This document shows, one piece after another, positions 27,753 through 36,778 of a stretch of 43,800 nt of DNA. The position numbers and the translations under genes were made by a program. Numbering within the stretch: position 1 is the stretch's first letter; each line of letters begins with the position of its first letter. The notes beneath the pieces are model-generated. The model was given only the letters and a program-made list of their open reading frames with translations, did not search any database and was not told the DNA's origin. The stretch is from Vagococcus lutrae (GTDB lineage Bacteria > Bacillota > Bacilli > Lactobacillales > Vagococcaceae): NCBI RefSeq assembly GCF_003987555.1, contig NZ_NGJW01000014.1:1-43800 (forward strand), in the 5' to 3' direction.

Positions 27753-27806
27753 AAAAAGAACAGTGTTCTGTTACATTTTTTCTGTAATCTGTTATAAAGC
27801 AAAAAT

Positions 27807-27842
27807 AAAAACACGATGAATACCTTTTATCATCGTGTTTTT
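27807..27842 (-). terminator. Terminator of the MFS transporter gene
   Basis: A 13-bp stem (27807-27819 with 27830-27842) is followed by a T-run on the minus strand. It lies about 65 nt after the MFS stop codon. A smaller AAAAGTTT-N3-AAACTTTT repeat lies between the two. Confidence 0.78.
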
Positions 27843-27906
27843 TCTTGATATAACAGTTTTGTTTCAAAAAGTGATTAACTCATAAAAAGTTTGTGAAACT
27901 TTTACA

Positions 27907-29079
27907 TTAATCTCTCGTTTTTTCTTTTTTCCAAAAGAGTGTTAAAACAAGCGTTATCGATAAAATAAAGACAACCGTATAGTAAGGATAATGTGGATTT
28001 AAATCTATGAGCGTACCCGATAATAGAGGTCCGACGATATTTCCCACACTCGTTAAAGCGGAGTTTAAGCCACTGACCGCTCCTTGATGATTTCCTGCAT
28101 TTTTGGATAAGAAGGTTGTAATGGCAGGTCGCAATAAATCAAATGCCAAAAAGATGACAAATGTCGCGCCCACTACGACCCAATAGTTCGTTGTAATCAC
28201 AATAGCCACCACAAATACTACGCTTAGTATTAAACACAGACGAATTAAACCAATCTCACCAAAGCGTTGGACTAATTGGTCGAAAAAAACAACTTGTGCA
28301 ATCAAAGCTAACACTCCACTACCTGTAACAACCATGGCGATATCGTTCATTGTAAAACCAAAGTTTAAATCTACATAGATACCGTACATTGACTCAAATG
28401 CAGCCAATCCAAACGCATTTATTAAGATGATAATAAAAGGAAAAAATAAGACCGGATCAAAAAGCGTCTGTAATAATGACGGCGCTAGCTGTTGACTATT
28501 GTGATGATGTTCTTTAACAGGTTCCTTTAATAAAAATACAGCGAGTAAAAAGCCAAGAAATCCAAGAGCACCTGCTGAGTAAAAAGGTAATCGTACGGAT
28601 ATATTTCCTAGAAATCCACCAATTCCGGGGCCTATGATAAATCCACCACTAATTGCACCAGAAACCCACCCCATTGCTTTAGGACGTTCTTCTATAGAGG
28701 TCATATCTGCTACAAACGCCATAACCGACGGCATGATTAACGCGGCAGACACACCACCTAAGGCACGTGAAAAGTACAGAATCGAAACATCTTCGGCTAA
28801 ACCGAAAATAACTTCTGATATGGCAAAGAGCAACATGCCGATTGCAATCATCTTTTTACGTCCGTGCTTATCAGACAGTCGACCCGCGATAGGTGAACAG
28901 ATTAACTGTGCAATAGCAAAGATAGCAACTAATAGACCCATTGTACTACCAGACAGTCCCATCAGTTTCTTCATCGCTGGCATAACTGGAATAACTAAAC
29001 CAATCCCTAAAAATACTACGAATAAATTGGCGATAACAATCAATATCATCCGTTTATGTGAAACTTCATTATTATTCAT
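27907..29079 (-). CDS. MFS multidrug efflux-type transporter
   Basis: This 390-residue protein has twelve hydrophobic helices of the major facilitator superfamily. Motif A lies in the loop after helix 2 (GRLSDKHGRKKM, about 61-72), and the helix-5 region GFIIGPGIGGFLG fits motif C (antiporter motif) of drug/H+ antiporters. It is nearest by look to the NorA/Bmr/TetA(P)-like group; the substrate is unknown. The start follows GAAGGTG. Its promoter (-35 TTGTCA 29141-29136, -10 CATAAT 29118-29113, 17-nt spacing) overlaps the divergent promoter region of the serine hydrolase gene. Confidence 0.9.
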   Translation of the reverse strand: MNNNEVSHKRMILIVIANLFVVFLGIGLVIPVMPAMKKLMGLSGSTMGLLVAIFAIAQLICSPIAGRLSDKHGRKKMIAIGMLLFAISEVIFGLAEDVSILYFSRALGGVSAALIMPSVMAFVADMTSIEERPKAMGWVSGAISGGFIIGPGIGGFLGNISVRLPFYSAGALGFLGFLLAVFLLKEPVKEHHHNSQQLAPSLLQTLFDPVLFFPFIIILINAFGLAAFESMYGIYVDLNFGFTMNDIAMVVTGSGVLALIAQVVFFDQLVQRFGEIGLIRLCLILSVVFVVAIVITTNYWVVVGATFVIFLAFDLLRPAITTFLSKNAGNHQGAVSGLNSALTSVGNIVGPLLSGTLIDLNPHYPYYTVVFILSITLVLTLFWKKEKTRD

Positions 29080-29112
29080 TTATTCACCTTCTCTTTTTTG
29101 TTTATCTTTTAT

Positions 29113-29141
29113 ATTATGCCGATTTTTTGATTGTTTGACAA
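29113..29141 (-). promoter_or_regulatory. MFS gene promoter
   Basis: The -35 TTGTCA (29141-29136) and -10 CATAAT (29118-29113) are 17 nt apart on the minus strand. The -35 overlaps a plus-strand TTGACA (29135-29140) that may serve the divergent serine hydrolase gene, so the two may compete. Confidence 0.6.
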
Positions 29142-29212
29142 GAGATATTTTTTCATGTTGAATAGTAAAAAAGACAGCGATAAAAATCAAGGTAAAAGAA
29201 AAGAGGTTTACT

Positions 29213-30235
29213 ATGTACCCGAATACCCTTAAATTCATTCAACAGATCATTCATGAAGGAACTATTCCAGGGGCTGTATTTAATATCATTGACCAAAATA
29301 GAATGATGCAAAAAGCTCTCGGATCCCGTCAAGTTCTTCCGGTAAAAGAAGAGATGACATCGGACACGCTATTTGATATTGCTTCGTTAACCAAAGTGGT
29401 CGGCACTACTACCGTAATTTTAAAACTTATTGAAAATAACCATGTGGCTCCTACTGATACGCTAAAGCAACACCTACCTGAGTTTCATGATGATAGCGTG
29501 ACAATTCAACAACTATTAACTCACACGAGTGGGATTAACAGTTTTATACCGAATCGTGATTCACTAACAGCCGATGAATTGATAAGCGCATATATGAAAC
29601 TCCCTATCGATAAAGAAAAACAAAATGCAGAAGTTGTTTATACAGACACAGGGACTATTTTACTTGGACTTATGATTGAAAAACACTATCAAAAACCGGT
29701 TCAAGAAGTTATTCAAGCAGAAGTTTTAGTTCCATTAAATATGAAACAAAGTACGTTTCACCCTCAAGAACATAGTCTGCCAATCGCTCCTACTGAATAT
29801 TCTTTTGCACGGGGATTAATTAAAGGAGAGGTTCATGATCCCAAAGCGGCTTGTTTACAAGAACGTTGCGGAAGCGCCGGCCTATTCTCTACTATCCGAG
29901 ATTTAACTAATTTTGTATCCATGATGTTTGCAAATGGTAAAACACAAAATCATCAACGCTTTTTAAACGCTCAGACACTTCGTTTATTAACAAAAAATTG
30001 GAATGATGATCATTTAAAATCTCGAACTTTAGGTTGGGATTTATTGTCGACAAACAATCAAACTCATGCATTATTTCATACTGGATATACTGGTACCTTT
30101 ATGATTGTAGATTTAGAAACTAAACAAGCTTTTATCTTTCTTTCAAACCGTGTTCATCCTTTGGATAATCGGCCGCTTTACATCGCACGACGGGATGAGC
30201 TTATTGCCACGTATTTATCAGAAAAAAACCAATAA
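29213..30235 (+). CDS. Serine beta-lactamase-like (class C/PBP4*-type) hydrolase
   Basis: This 340-residue protein has the three penicillin-recognition elements: Ser58-Leu-Thr-Lys61 (catalytic SxxK), Tyr143-Thr-Asp145 (YxN-like) and His-Thr-Gly near 284 (KTG-like). LLTHTSGI at 101-108 is typical of the family. No signal peptide or lipobox is visible, so it may be cytosolic, as many esterase-like members are. The family includes esterases, D-aminopeptidases and penicillin-binding proteins; a real beta-lactamase is unlikely without a secretion signal. An AGAGG site precedes the ATG. Confidence 0.88.
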   Translation: MYPNTLKFIQQIIHEGTIPGAVFNIIDQNRMMQKALGSRQVLPVKEEMTSDTLFDIASLTKVVGTTTVILKLIENNHVAPTDTLKQHLPEFHDDSVTIQQLLTHTSGINSFIPNRDSLTADELISAYMKLPIDKEKQNAEVVYTDTGTILLGLMIEKHYQKPVQEVIQAEVLVPLNMKQSTFHPQEHSLPIAPTEYSFARGLIKGEVHDPKAACLQERCGSAGLFSTIRDLTNFVSMMFANGKTQNHQRFLNAQTLRLLTKNWNDDHLKSRTLGWDLLSTNNQTHALFHTGYTGTFMIVDLETKQAFIFLSNRVHPLDNRPLYIARRDELIATYLSEKNQ

Positions 30236-30298
30236 AAACATCTAGCGAGATGGAAACGGCCTTTCTCGAATTGGCAGTTCCATTCGCTAGATGTTTTT
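30234..30298. terminator. Long hairpin between the serine hydrolase and kup
   Basis: Outer arms (ACATCTAGCGA with TCGCTAGATGT), a one-base bulge, inner arms (ATGGAA with TTCCAT) and a possible GCC/GGC tip make one 65-nt structure ending in T-runs on both strands. It probably terminates both convergent genes, but it is much longer than the other terminators here. Confidence 0.75.
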
Positions 30299-32346
30299 TA
30301 TAATTCATCAGTTTCTTCTTCAGATGTAAAGTCGTCAACAATGACTTGTTTTAATGGTCGGTCCATTTTCATGCGGTTTAAATCGAGAATGAGTGGGACA
30401 TGTTCGACTACAACATCGCTATACTCTAATCCAAACCAGCTAGTAGGAGCAACGGTAATGCTTTTAATAGCTAATTTCGTATGCATAATAAATTGTTCAT
30501 ACGCTGTCAAACCAGAATCAACACGAGACAACTCTTCTTTGATTAAGATAAAGGAGAAATCTCCGACAATCCTGCCAGGCATAATCGTGTATTTCTGCGG
30601 TTGTTCTTCAATCATTCCTTGTTCCATTAAGTCGTTAACAATTTGACGTAAGTACTTATTAACGTCTTGACTCATACGAAATCCTAGATGAAGCTGTACG
30701 TTAACCACACAGTCTGTTCCCATCATATCGACGTGATATTCTTTAGTAAAAGGTTCATCCGTTACTAGTACATTAACAAACCAGTATACTTTCGCACGTT
30801 TTGGAGATTTATCAAGAATGGAATAGACTATCTCTTTACCAATGCGATGTCCTTTAAGGTTACTTGTCAAAAAGACAGCATTCGTTTGATATAAAGGAAT
30901 CGACTCATCATGACTAAGCTCTACCAATTGATCCACGTAGTCCGATAAATCAACACTTTCTGACACTTTATTTTGAATTAAGCGACTTTGCTGCCAAACT
31001 ACCATGACAAATAAAATCATTAAAGCCATCAATACGGCCACGAAACCACCATGTAAGAATTTCGTTGCACTGGAGATAAAGAAAATTGTTTCAACAAACA
31101 TAAAGAAAAAGAAAATGCCGAATGAAATAATTTTCGGTACAGCTTGTTGTAAAAGATAAAACAATAACAAAATAGTTGTCATTAACATCGTAATCGTAAT
31201 CGCTAGTCCATAAGCTGCTTCCAATCGAGCCGACGTTTTAAAGAAAAAGACTAACGATACACAGCCAACAAAAAGCAACCAGTTCACAACGGGAATATAT
31301 AATTGGCCTTTATTATCAGTTGGATAGACAATTTTTAAACGTGGTAACAATCGTAACTTAATCGCTTCTGAAACCAGTGTATAAGAACCTGATATCAAGG
31401 CTTGTGACGCAATGACTGCTGCAATCGTTGCAAAAATAACACCGATGACAGATAAACTTTGAGGCATCATTCTGAAAAAAGGATTTAACATTTCTATCCC
31501 TTGATAATAAGGGTCTCGATGAACAGATAAAATCCATGCTGCTTGCCCAAAGTAATTAAGTAACAAACAAATCTTAATATACGGCCATGAACCTAAAATA
31601 TTTTTTCTTCCAACATGGCCCATATCAGAGTACAAGGCTTCAGCTCCCGTAGTAGCTAGAAACACACTCCCTAAAATAAATAAGCCCGCTTTGTTTTCAG
31701 GACTAACCAAAATCTTAAACGCGTAATATGGATTTAGCGCACGTAATACCGTCCAGTCGTTTGAGAAGTTGTACAACCCTATTAAGCCTAAAAAAGTAAA
31801 CCAACCGAGCATTACCGGTCCAAACGCTTTTCCTACTTTTTCAGTCCCTATTCGTTGGATCATAAATAAAATCGTGATAATCGTGATAGTAATAATAATA
31901 ATGACATGTTGATTCTCTCCAAAAACATTATAAAAAGCAGGGATTCCTCGCAAACCTTCGATGGCTGTCGTAATCGTAACAGCTGGGGTTAAAACACCAT
32001 CGGCAAGTAACGCTGCCCCACCTATCATCGCTGGTATAATCAAATATTTACTCATTTTTCTAACCAGTGTAAATAAAGAGAAAATACCTCCTTCTCCATG
32101 GTTGTCAGCACGCAATGCTATCAAAACATATTTAATTGTCGTTAATAGCGTCAACGTCCACACAATCAAAGAAACTGAACCAATAATAAAGTTCTCAGAA
32201 ACTTCTGACAGGCCTCCATTTCCTTCAATAATGGCTTTCATGACATAGAGTGGACTCGTTCCAATATCGCCATAAACGACACCCATAGCAACGAGTGCGC
32301 CACCAATCTTAAATTGATCTCGCTTTTGCTTTTGTTCTTGTAACAC
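30298..32346 (-). CDS. kup: Kup-type potassium uptake transporter
   Basis: This 682-residue protein is a full-length KUP/HAK/KT family member: ALVAMGVVYGDIGTSPLYV near residues 17-35 carries the family signature, about twelve membrane helices follow to residue 450, and a cytoplasmic C-terminal domain of about 220 residues completes it. It takes up K+ with protons. The start is a GTG at 32346 behind GGGAGG. A consensus promoter and a structured leader of about 100 nt precede it. K+ importers of this class are often controlled by c-di-AMP in lactic acid bacteria, but I see no ydaO-type riboswitch here. Confidence 0.96.
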   Translation of the reverse strand: MLQEQKQKRDQFKIGGALVAMGVVYGDIGTSPLYVMKAIIEGNGGLSEVSENFIIGSVSLIVWTLTLLTTIKYVLIALRADNHGEGGIFSLFTLVRKMSKYLIIPAMIGGAALLADGVLTPAVTITTAIEGLRGIPAFYNVFGENQHVIIIITITIITILFMIQRIGTEKVGKAFGPVMLGWFTFLGLIGLYNFSNDWTVLRALNPYYAFKILVSPENKAGLFILGSVFLATTGAEALYSDMGHVGRKNILGSWPYIKICLLLNYFGQAAWILSVHRDPYYQGIEMLNPFFRMMPQSLSVIGVIFATIAAVIASQALISGSYTLVSEAIKLRLLPRLKIVYPTDNKGQLYIPVVNWLLFVGCVSLVFFFKTSARLEAAYGLAITITMLMTTILLLFYLLQQAVPKIISFGIFFFFMFVETIFFISSATKFLHGGFVAVLMALMILFVMVVWQQSRLIQNKVSESVDLSDYVDQLVELSHDESIPLYQTNAVFLTSNLKGHRIGKEIVYSILDKSPKRAKVYWFVNVLVTDEPFTKEYHVDMMGTDCVVNVQLHLGFRMSQDVNKYLRQIVNDLMEQGMIEEQPQKYTIMPGRIVGDFSFILIKEELSRVDSGLTAYEQFIMHTKLAIKSITVAPTSWFGLEYSDVVVEHVPLILDLNRMKMDRPLKQVIVDDFTSEEETDEL

Positions 32347-32449
32347 TTATTATGCCTCCCATCTCTCTTCAAACATGAAAAAGGCCGGTTTTGACCTTTT
32401 TAGTCAACCGGTAACTCTGACAATTTTGATGGAGATAACTTTATGAATA
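32347..32449 (-). promoter_or_regulatory. Structured kup leader, candidate attenuator
   Basis: The leader contains a CCGGTTGAC/GTC-AA-AACCGG hairpin (32385-32411) followed by CCTTTTTC, resembling an intrinsic terminator upstream of the start codon. Near the 5' end, CTCCATC (32434-32428) is complementary, with one bulge, to the GATGGGAG that contains the ribosome site (32363-32357). A shorter alternative stem AAAAAGG/CCTTTTT overlaps the hairpin. I recognise no known riboswitch consensus. Confidence 0.5.
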
Positions 32450-32455
32450 GAAACA

Positions 32456-32483
32456 ATTATAGTATTTTTATATTAATTGTCAA
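32456..32483 (-). promoter_or_regulatory. kup promoter
   Basis: On the minus strand a consensus -35 TTGACA (32483-32478) and consensus -10 TATAAT (32461-32456) are 16 nt apart, one of the strongest promoters in the window. Confidence 0.85.
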
Positions 32484-32606
32484 TGCTTTTCGCGAACTTT
32501 CACAACGAAATAAAAAAAGCTAATTTAACGAGGGTTTTTATCTACTGTCTTCAGCTTATATGTTAAACTGAGTACAGTCAAATTATTCTAAAAAGGAGTT
32601 TTATCT

Positions 32607-35207
32607 ATGCTTCGTTTACGACAATTTTTTCATGACAAAAAACTTTATTTTATCATGTTTTTTGTCCCAGTCATTATCATGATTATTTGCTATGCAATTA
32701 TCGGCATCTACCCGGGTAGTAAATTAACTGTCATGGCCAGTGACTCTTTTTCACAGTTTTCAAATTTCCATGCGAGTTTTCGCCGTGTTCTACTTGAAGG
32801 TGATAGTTTATTCTATACATGGTACTCCGCTCTTGGTTTAAATTACTGGGCACTGATTTCTTATTATTTAGGAGGTGTTTTTACTCCTTTAGTCTTGTTA
32901 CTGCCTAATCATTTAATGCCCGACACCCTATACTTTCTGACCCTTTTAAAAATAGGCTGTGCGTCGATATCCTTTGGTTATTTCACACAAAAAACATTTC
33001 GACTATCCGATGCTAGTCATTTATTCTTAGCTTTTTCATACAGCTTAATGTCTTTTATCATCGGTCAATCAGAATTAATTATGTGGCTTGATGCTTTTGT
33101 CTGGCTGCCACTTATTTTTACAGGTATTCATCAAGTGACAAAAACTGGAAAAAGTCCTTTACTATTCTGGTCATACTTAATTTTATTTATTAGTAATTTT
33201 TATTTTGGTTTTATGATTGGTTTATTTTCGTTTCTCTACTTTTGTCTGTTAACTTGGAGCGATTGGGAACGGCGTAAAAAATACATTCTCGACTACTTCG
33301 TCACCGCCTTTTCTGCCGGCATCGCATCTATGATTATGATTTTACCTACTGCTTTCGATTTAAAAAACAATGGTGACGAACTTTCTAAGCTTCACTGGGG
33401 AAAGACCGAGGCGACTCAACTATTTGACTTATTTGCTAAGCAATTAATTGGCATCTATGATACAACTAAGTACGGCTCGATTCCCTTTACCTATGTAGGA
33501 TTGCTCCCATTTTTAATTGTTATTATATTTTTAGTTCAACCTAAAGTAAATAAACGTGTCAAAACAAGTGCCATCTTGCTCCTTACACTGATCATGACAA
33601 GTTTTTATTGGGAACCGCTAAACCTAATGTGGCAAGGATTTCACTCGCCAAACATGTTTCTATTTCGTTATAGCTTTCTTTTTTCATTTACCTTGTTATT
33701 AATCACTGCCTATACACTAGAACATCTTGAACGAGAGACGCTTAACTTGCTTCCTTTTTTATCTGTGGCATTTATTCCCATTATTGGTCTACTATACATG
33801 ACTATTTTTAAAACTGATTATCCATACATTAAATGGTATCACGTTGTTATCACTGCCGTCTTTTATCTCATCTATGCTGTCTGTCTATATAGTTATGCTA
33901 ATACTGCACATGACACTCATGCTAAAAAAAAGTGGACACTCGTGACACTCGCTATCATCGTCATAGAATTATCCTTAAATAGTTTCTTTATGACACAAGG
34001 TATTTTAGCTGATTGGAATTACCCTTCTCGTAGCCTATATAGCGAACCTTATAAAAAAACAGCTGAAAGTGTAGCCCGTATCAAAAAGCGACAAGGTTCT
34101 GAATTTTATCGAATGGAACAGATGACACCTGTCTCTGCCAACGATAGCTTAAATCATGGCTATCCCGGACTTAGTCAATTTTCTTCAATACGTAATACGA
34201 GAAGTGCGGAGATTCTCAATCTATTAGGATTTCGTTCACGTGGCGCCCATGCCAATACACGCTATCAAAATAATACATTACTAATGGATAGTCTTTTTGG
34301 TGTCAAGTACAATCTGACTAACGATACCCTATCCAAGTATCAGTTCGACTTAGTTGACCACGTTGATTCGATGTCAACCTATCAAAATCAACGTGCATTA
34401 AACTTAGGTCTTTTAACTGATAATCAAATACATACTTTTCAATTACCGGAAAATAATCCCTTACTTGCACAAGAAACACTACTCAATCAACTAGCAAGTA
34501 CGGAAGAGCACTACTTTAGTTATCAGTATCCTTTGCCAACGCAACTTGATAATGCAACTATTACGTACGAGAATAGAAAATGGCAAATTAAAGAAAAACA
34601 AACCAATATTGGTAAAACGCTCTTCTTTACTATTACTGTTCCAGCGAATAAACAAGCCTACTTTAATTTATCTCCTTCTGATTTTAATCAGATTAAAAGT
34701 TCGAGTGCAACCATCTTAGTCAATGGTCGTAAAGTGAAATCGCAAATCAGTACAACAGGTCTATTCTATGATTTAGGCTATTACGACGAAGAAACGGTCG
34801 TTTCATTCTCCATCGAATTTTTTGGAACGCCAGCCATTACAATCTGGACGCCTTATATTGTCTTATTGGATATCCCCTCGTTCGAACGCACATGGGATAA
34901 ACTAAGTCAGCAACAAGTCGCGTTCGAAATGGGGAAGCGTTCTGCTACTGCTTCCTTTACGAGCGACAAAAAACAAACGTTATGGACGACAATTCCTTAT
35001 GACAAAGGATGGCGCGCCTTTATCAATGAAAAAGAAGTAGACATTAAACCTTTTCAAGACGGTTTCATTACTATCCCGGTAGAAAAAGGACAACAAACCC
35101 TTAATTTAATCTTCTTCCCTCAAGGTCTAAAGACAGGTATCTTCCTATTTTTTGTAGGAATCTCTAGCTACTATATATTCTTATACAGACAAAAAAATAG
35201 ACAATAA
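32607..35207 (+). CDS. YfhO family multispanning membrane protein
   Basis: This 866-residue protein has about twelve or thirteen membrane helices spread over residues 12-475, one more at the C-terminus (about 840-860), and a large external domain between (about 480-835). It matches the YfhO family of GT-C-like glycosyltransferase-fold proteins: an early conserved external loop contains an acidic DSFSQFSNFHASFRR stretch, and YSALGLNYWALISYYLGG follows. Family members help decorate lipoteichoic acid or other cell-wall polymers with sugars in some Firmicutes; the role here is inferred. AAGGAG precedes the ATG. Confidence 0.88.
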   Translation: MLRLRQFFHDKKLYFIMFFVPVIIMIICYAIIGIYPGSKLTVMASDSFSQFSNFHASFRRVLLEGDSLFYTWYSALGLNYWALISYYLGGVFTPLVLLLPNHLMPDTLYFLTLLKIGCASISFGYFTQKTFRLSDASHLFLAFSYSLMSFIIGQSELIMWLDAFVWLPLIFTGIHQVTKTGKSPLLFWSYLILFISNFYFGFMIGLFSFLYFCLLTWSDWERRKKYILDYFVTAFSAGIASMIMILPTAFDLKNNGDELSKLHWGKTEATQLFDLFAKQLIGIYDTTKYGSIPFTYVGLLPFLIVIIFLVQPKVNKRVKTSAILLLTLIMTSFYWEPLNLMWQGFHSPNMFLFRYSFLFSFTLLLITAYTLEHLERETLNLLPFLSVAFIPIIGLLYMTIFKTDYPYIKWYHVVITAVFYLIYAVCLYSYANTAHDTHAKKKWTLVTLAIIVIELSLNSFFMTQGILADWNYPSRSLYSEPYKKTAESVARIKKRQGSEFYRMEQMTPVSANDSLNHGYPGLSQFSSIRNTRSAEILNLLGFRSRGAHANTRYQNNTLLMDSLFGVKYNLTNDTLSKYQFDLVDHVDSMSTYQNQRALNLGLLTDNQIHTFQLPENNPLLAQETLLNQLASTEEHYFSYQYPLPTQLDNATITYENRKWQIKEKQTNIGKTLFFTITVPANKQAYFNLSPSDFNQIKSSSATILVNGRKVKSQISTTGLFYDLGYYDEETVVSFSIEFFGTPAITIWTPYIVLLDIPSFERTWDKLSQQQVAFEMGKRSATASFTSDKKQTLWTTIPYDKGWRAFINEKEVDIKPFQDGFITIPVEKGQQTLNLIFFPQGLKTGIFLFFVGISSYYIFLYRQKNRQ

Positions 35208-35254
35208 AAAACACGTGAAAAGCAAGAACACTATACTTGCTTTTCACGTGTTTT
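35208..35254. terminator. Bidirectional terminator between the yfhO-like gene and the ABC operon
   Basis: A perfect 19-bp stem (35208-35226 with 35236-35254) around a 9-nt loop starts right after the yfhO-like stop and ends just before the permease stop, with T-runs in both directions. Confidence 0.9.
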
Positions 35255-35256
35255 AT

Positions 35257-36006
35257 TTATGCTTGCCATTTCATGACATGCTTAGCTAATCGATCAATTG
35301 CAATAAATAGGACTAAGCCTAAAATACTCAAGGTAAAAATGGCAGCGTACATTAACGGATAGTCCATCCGCATCCATGCATCCATGATAAAATATCCCAT
35401 TCCTCTTTCTGTTCCATAATTTTCAGCAAAAAACAAGACGGAAATGGCTGTTCCCAGCGAAATACGACTAGTACTTAGTAGGGCGGAGAGGCTGGCTGGC
35501 CAAGTAATCCATTTAAATTGTTGCCAACGTGAAATATTTAATCCTTGATAAATGTGATAGTAATGCTCAGGTGTTTCTTTTACGGCGTCACGCACGGATA
35601 CAATGACTTGTGGTAGGACGATGAAAATAATTAACAACCATTTAGAAACCTCACCCAGTCCAAAAAGTAACATAAGTATCGGTAATAACGCTAATTTAGG
35701 TATCGGATATAAAAAATAAACGACAGGATCGAGATAACGATTAACTTTTTCAAAACGCCCCATCAAAATACCAATCAGGCCGCCCAATGTTAAAGCGATA
35801 ACCATGCCAACCGCAATACGCCATAAACTCGCAAAAATATGTTCAAATAAGTTTAATTCAAGTAAACGTGGCCAAGCTGTGTAAACGACGACTGGCGAAG
35901 GTAAAACATCCTTGTTAATCATGCGACTTAAAACTGCCCATAAAACGTTCAAAACAAGGAAACTAATCAGAAACGCGATTCCTTTATTTTTGGATGATGT
36001 CTGCAT
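35257..36006 (-). CDS. ABC transporter permease (SsuC/TauC/ThiX type)
   Basis: This 249-residue protein has about six membrane helices and the BPD_transp_1 loop (about residues 155-190) that docks the ATPase. I start at the ATG at 36006, which begins one base after the ATPase stop; a longer frame from 36036 would overlap the ATPase gene. It is the last gene of a substrate-binding protein / ATPase / permease operon importing an unknown small molecule, of the nitrate-sulfonate-taurine-thiamine precursor class. Confidence 0.88.
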   Translation of the reverse strand: MQTSSKNKGIAFLISFLVLNVLWAVLSRMINKDVLPSPVVVYTAWPRLLELNLFEHIFASLWRIAVGMVIALTLGGLIGILMGRFEKVNRYLDPVVYFLYPIPKLALLPILMLLFGLGEVSKWLLIIFIVLPQVIVSVRDAVKETPEHYYHIYQGLNISRWQQFKWITWPASLSALLSTSRISLGTAISVLFFAENYGTERGMGYFIMDAWMRMDYPLMYAAIFTLSILGLVLFIAIDRLAKHVMKWQA

Positions 36007-36007
36007 C

Positions 36008-36778
36008 TCAACGAATCTCCCTTCGTAACGTCTCAACTAACTCATAAAAACGCACATCTTGACGTCGCTCATTCAACGTCGCGTTATCTTTAGCTAAAGG
36101 ATTGACTATTTCTCTAGTAACCCTTCCAGGTTGACCGTTCATTACTAAGACAATATCGCTCAGCAATAACGCTTCTTCAATATCATGTGTAATTAGAATC
36201 GTTGTCTTAGGATAGTGTTGCCAACTATTTAAGAAAACGGTTTGTAACGTTTCACGTGTTAACGCATCTAGTGCGGAAAAAGGTTCATCCATTAGTAAAA
36301 GCTGGGAGGGGATTAAAAGCGAACGCGCGATTGCTACACGTTGCTGCTGACCCCCACTCAATTGTTTAGGGTAGGCTTTCTCCAGTCCCTTCAAGCCCAG
36401 AAGATTTAACATTTCTTGATAGCTCGTTTCAGCTTCACTATTGAATTGTTTTGTTTTCAAAACCGCTTTTAACGGCAAACATATCGCTTGTTCAACTGTT
36501 TGCCAAGGTAGTAACCCATAATTTTGAGGCATTAGACTAATGAAATGATTGTCAGGAGAATACGAATGCTCACCCATTTTAATTTGACCATCAAAATCCT
36601 TAATCACGCCAGACAAAATATTTAAAAGCGTACTTTTACCCGTTCCAGATGGACCAATCAACGCATAGACTTTTTGATTGGCTAGTTCAAGTGATACGTT
36701 TTTAATGATAAACTTATCCGCACGTCTTAAACTTATATCATCTAAATAAAGCGTTTGTTTATTATTTAAAATAGACAT
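36008..36778 (-). CDS. ABC transporter ATP-binding protein
   Basis: This 256-residue ATPase has Walker A GPSGTGKS at 42-49, Q-loop MPQNYGLLPW near 83-92, signature LSGGQQQRVAIA at 140-151, Walker B LLLMDEP at 160-166 and the H-loop His near 198 (ILITHDIEE). It energises the adjoining permease. The start codon lies inside the last codons of the binding-protein gene (17-bp overlap), so translation is coupled. The SsuB/TauB-like group is the closest match. Confidence 0.92.
   Translation of the reverse strand: MSILNNKQTLYLDDISLRRADKFIIKNVSLELANQKVYALIGPSGTGKSTLLNILSGVIKDFDGQIKMGEHSYSPDNHFISLMPQNYGLLPWQTVEQAICLPLKAVLKTKQFNSEAETSYQEMLNLLGLKGLEKAYPKQLSGGQQQRVAIARSLLIPSQLLLMDEPFSALDALTRETLQTVFLNSWQHYPKTTILITHDIEEALLLSDIVLVMNGQPGRVTREIVNPLAKDNATLNERRQDVRFYELVETLRREIR

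Noticed and set aside
27661-27867. N-terminal extension of the NADH dehydrogenase reading frame
   Set aside because: The added residues are unlike the family and cover promoter elements and a terminator; the GTG at 27660 has a strong ribosome site.
27892-27909. TTGTGAA-type sequence as a Rex site after the MFS gene
   Set aside because: Only one half-site fits the Rex consensus and it lies next to a stop codon rather than a promoter.
28634-29161. 175-residue plus-strand frame opposite the MFS gene
   Set aside because: It is a shadow of the MFS coding sequence and has no recognisable motif.
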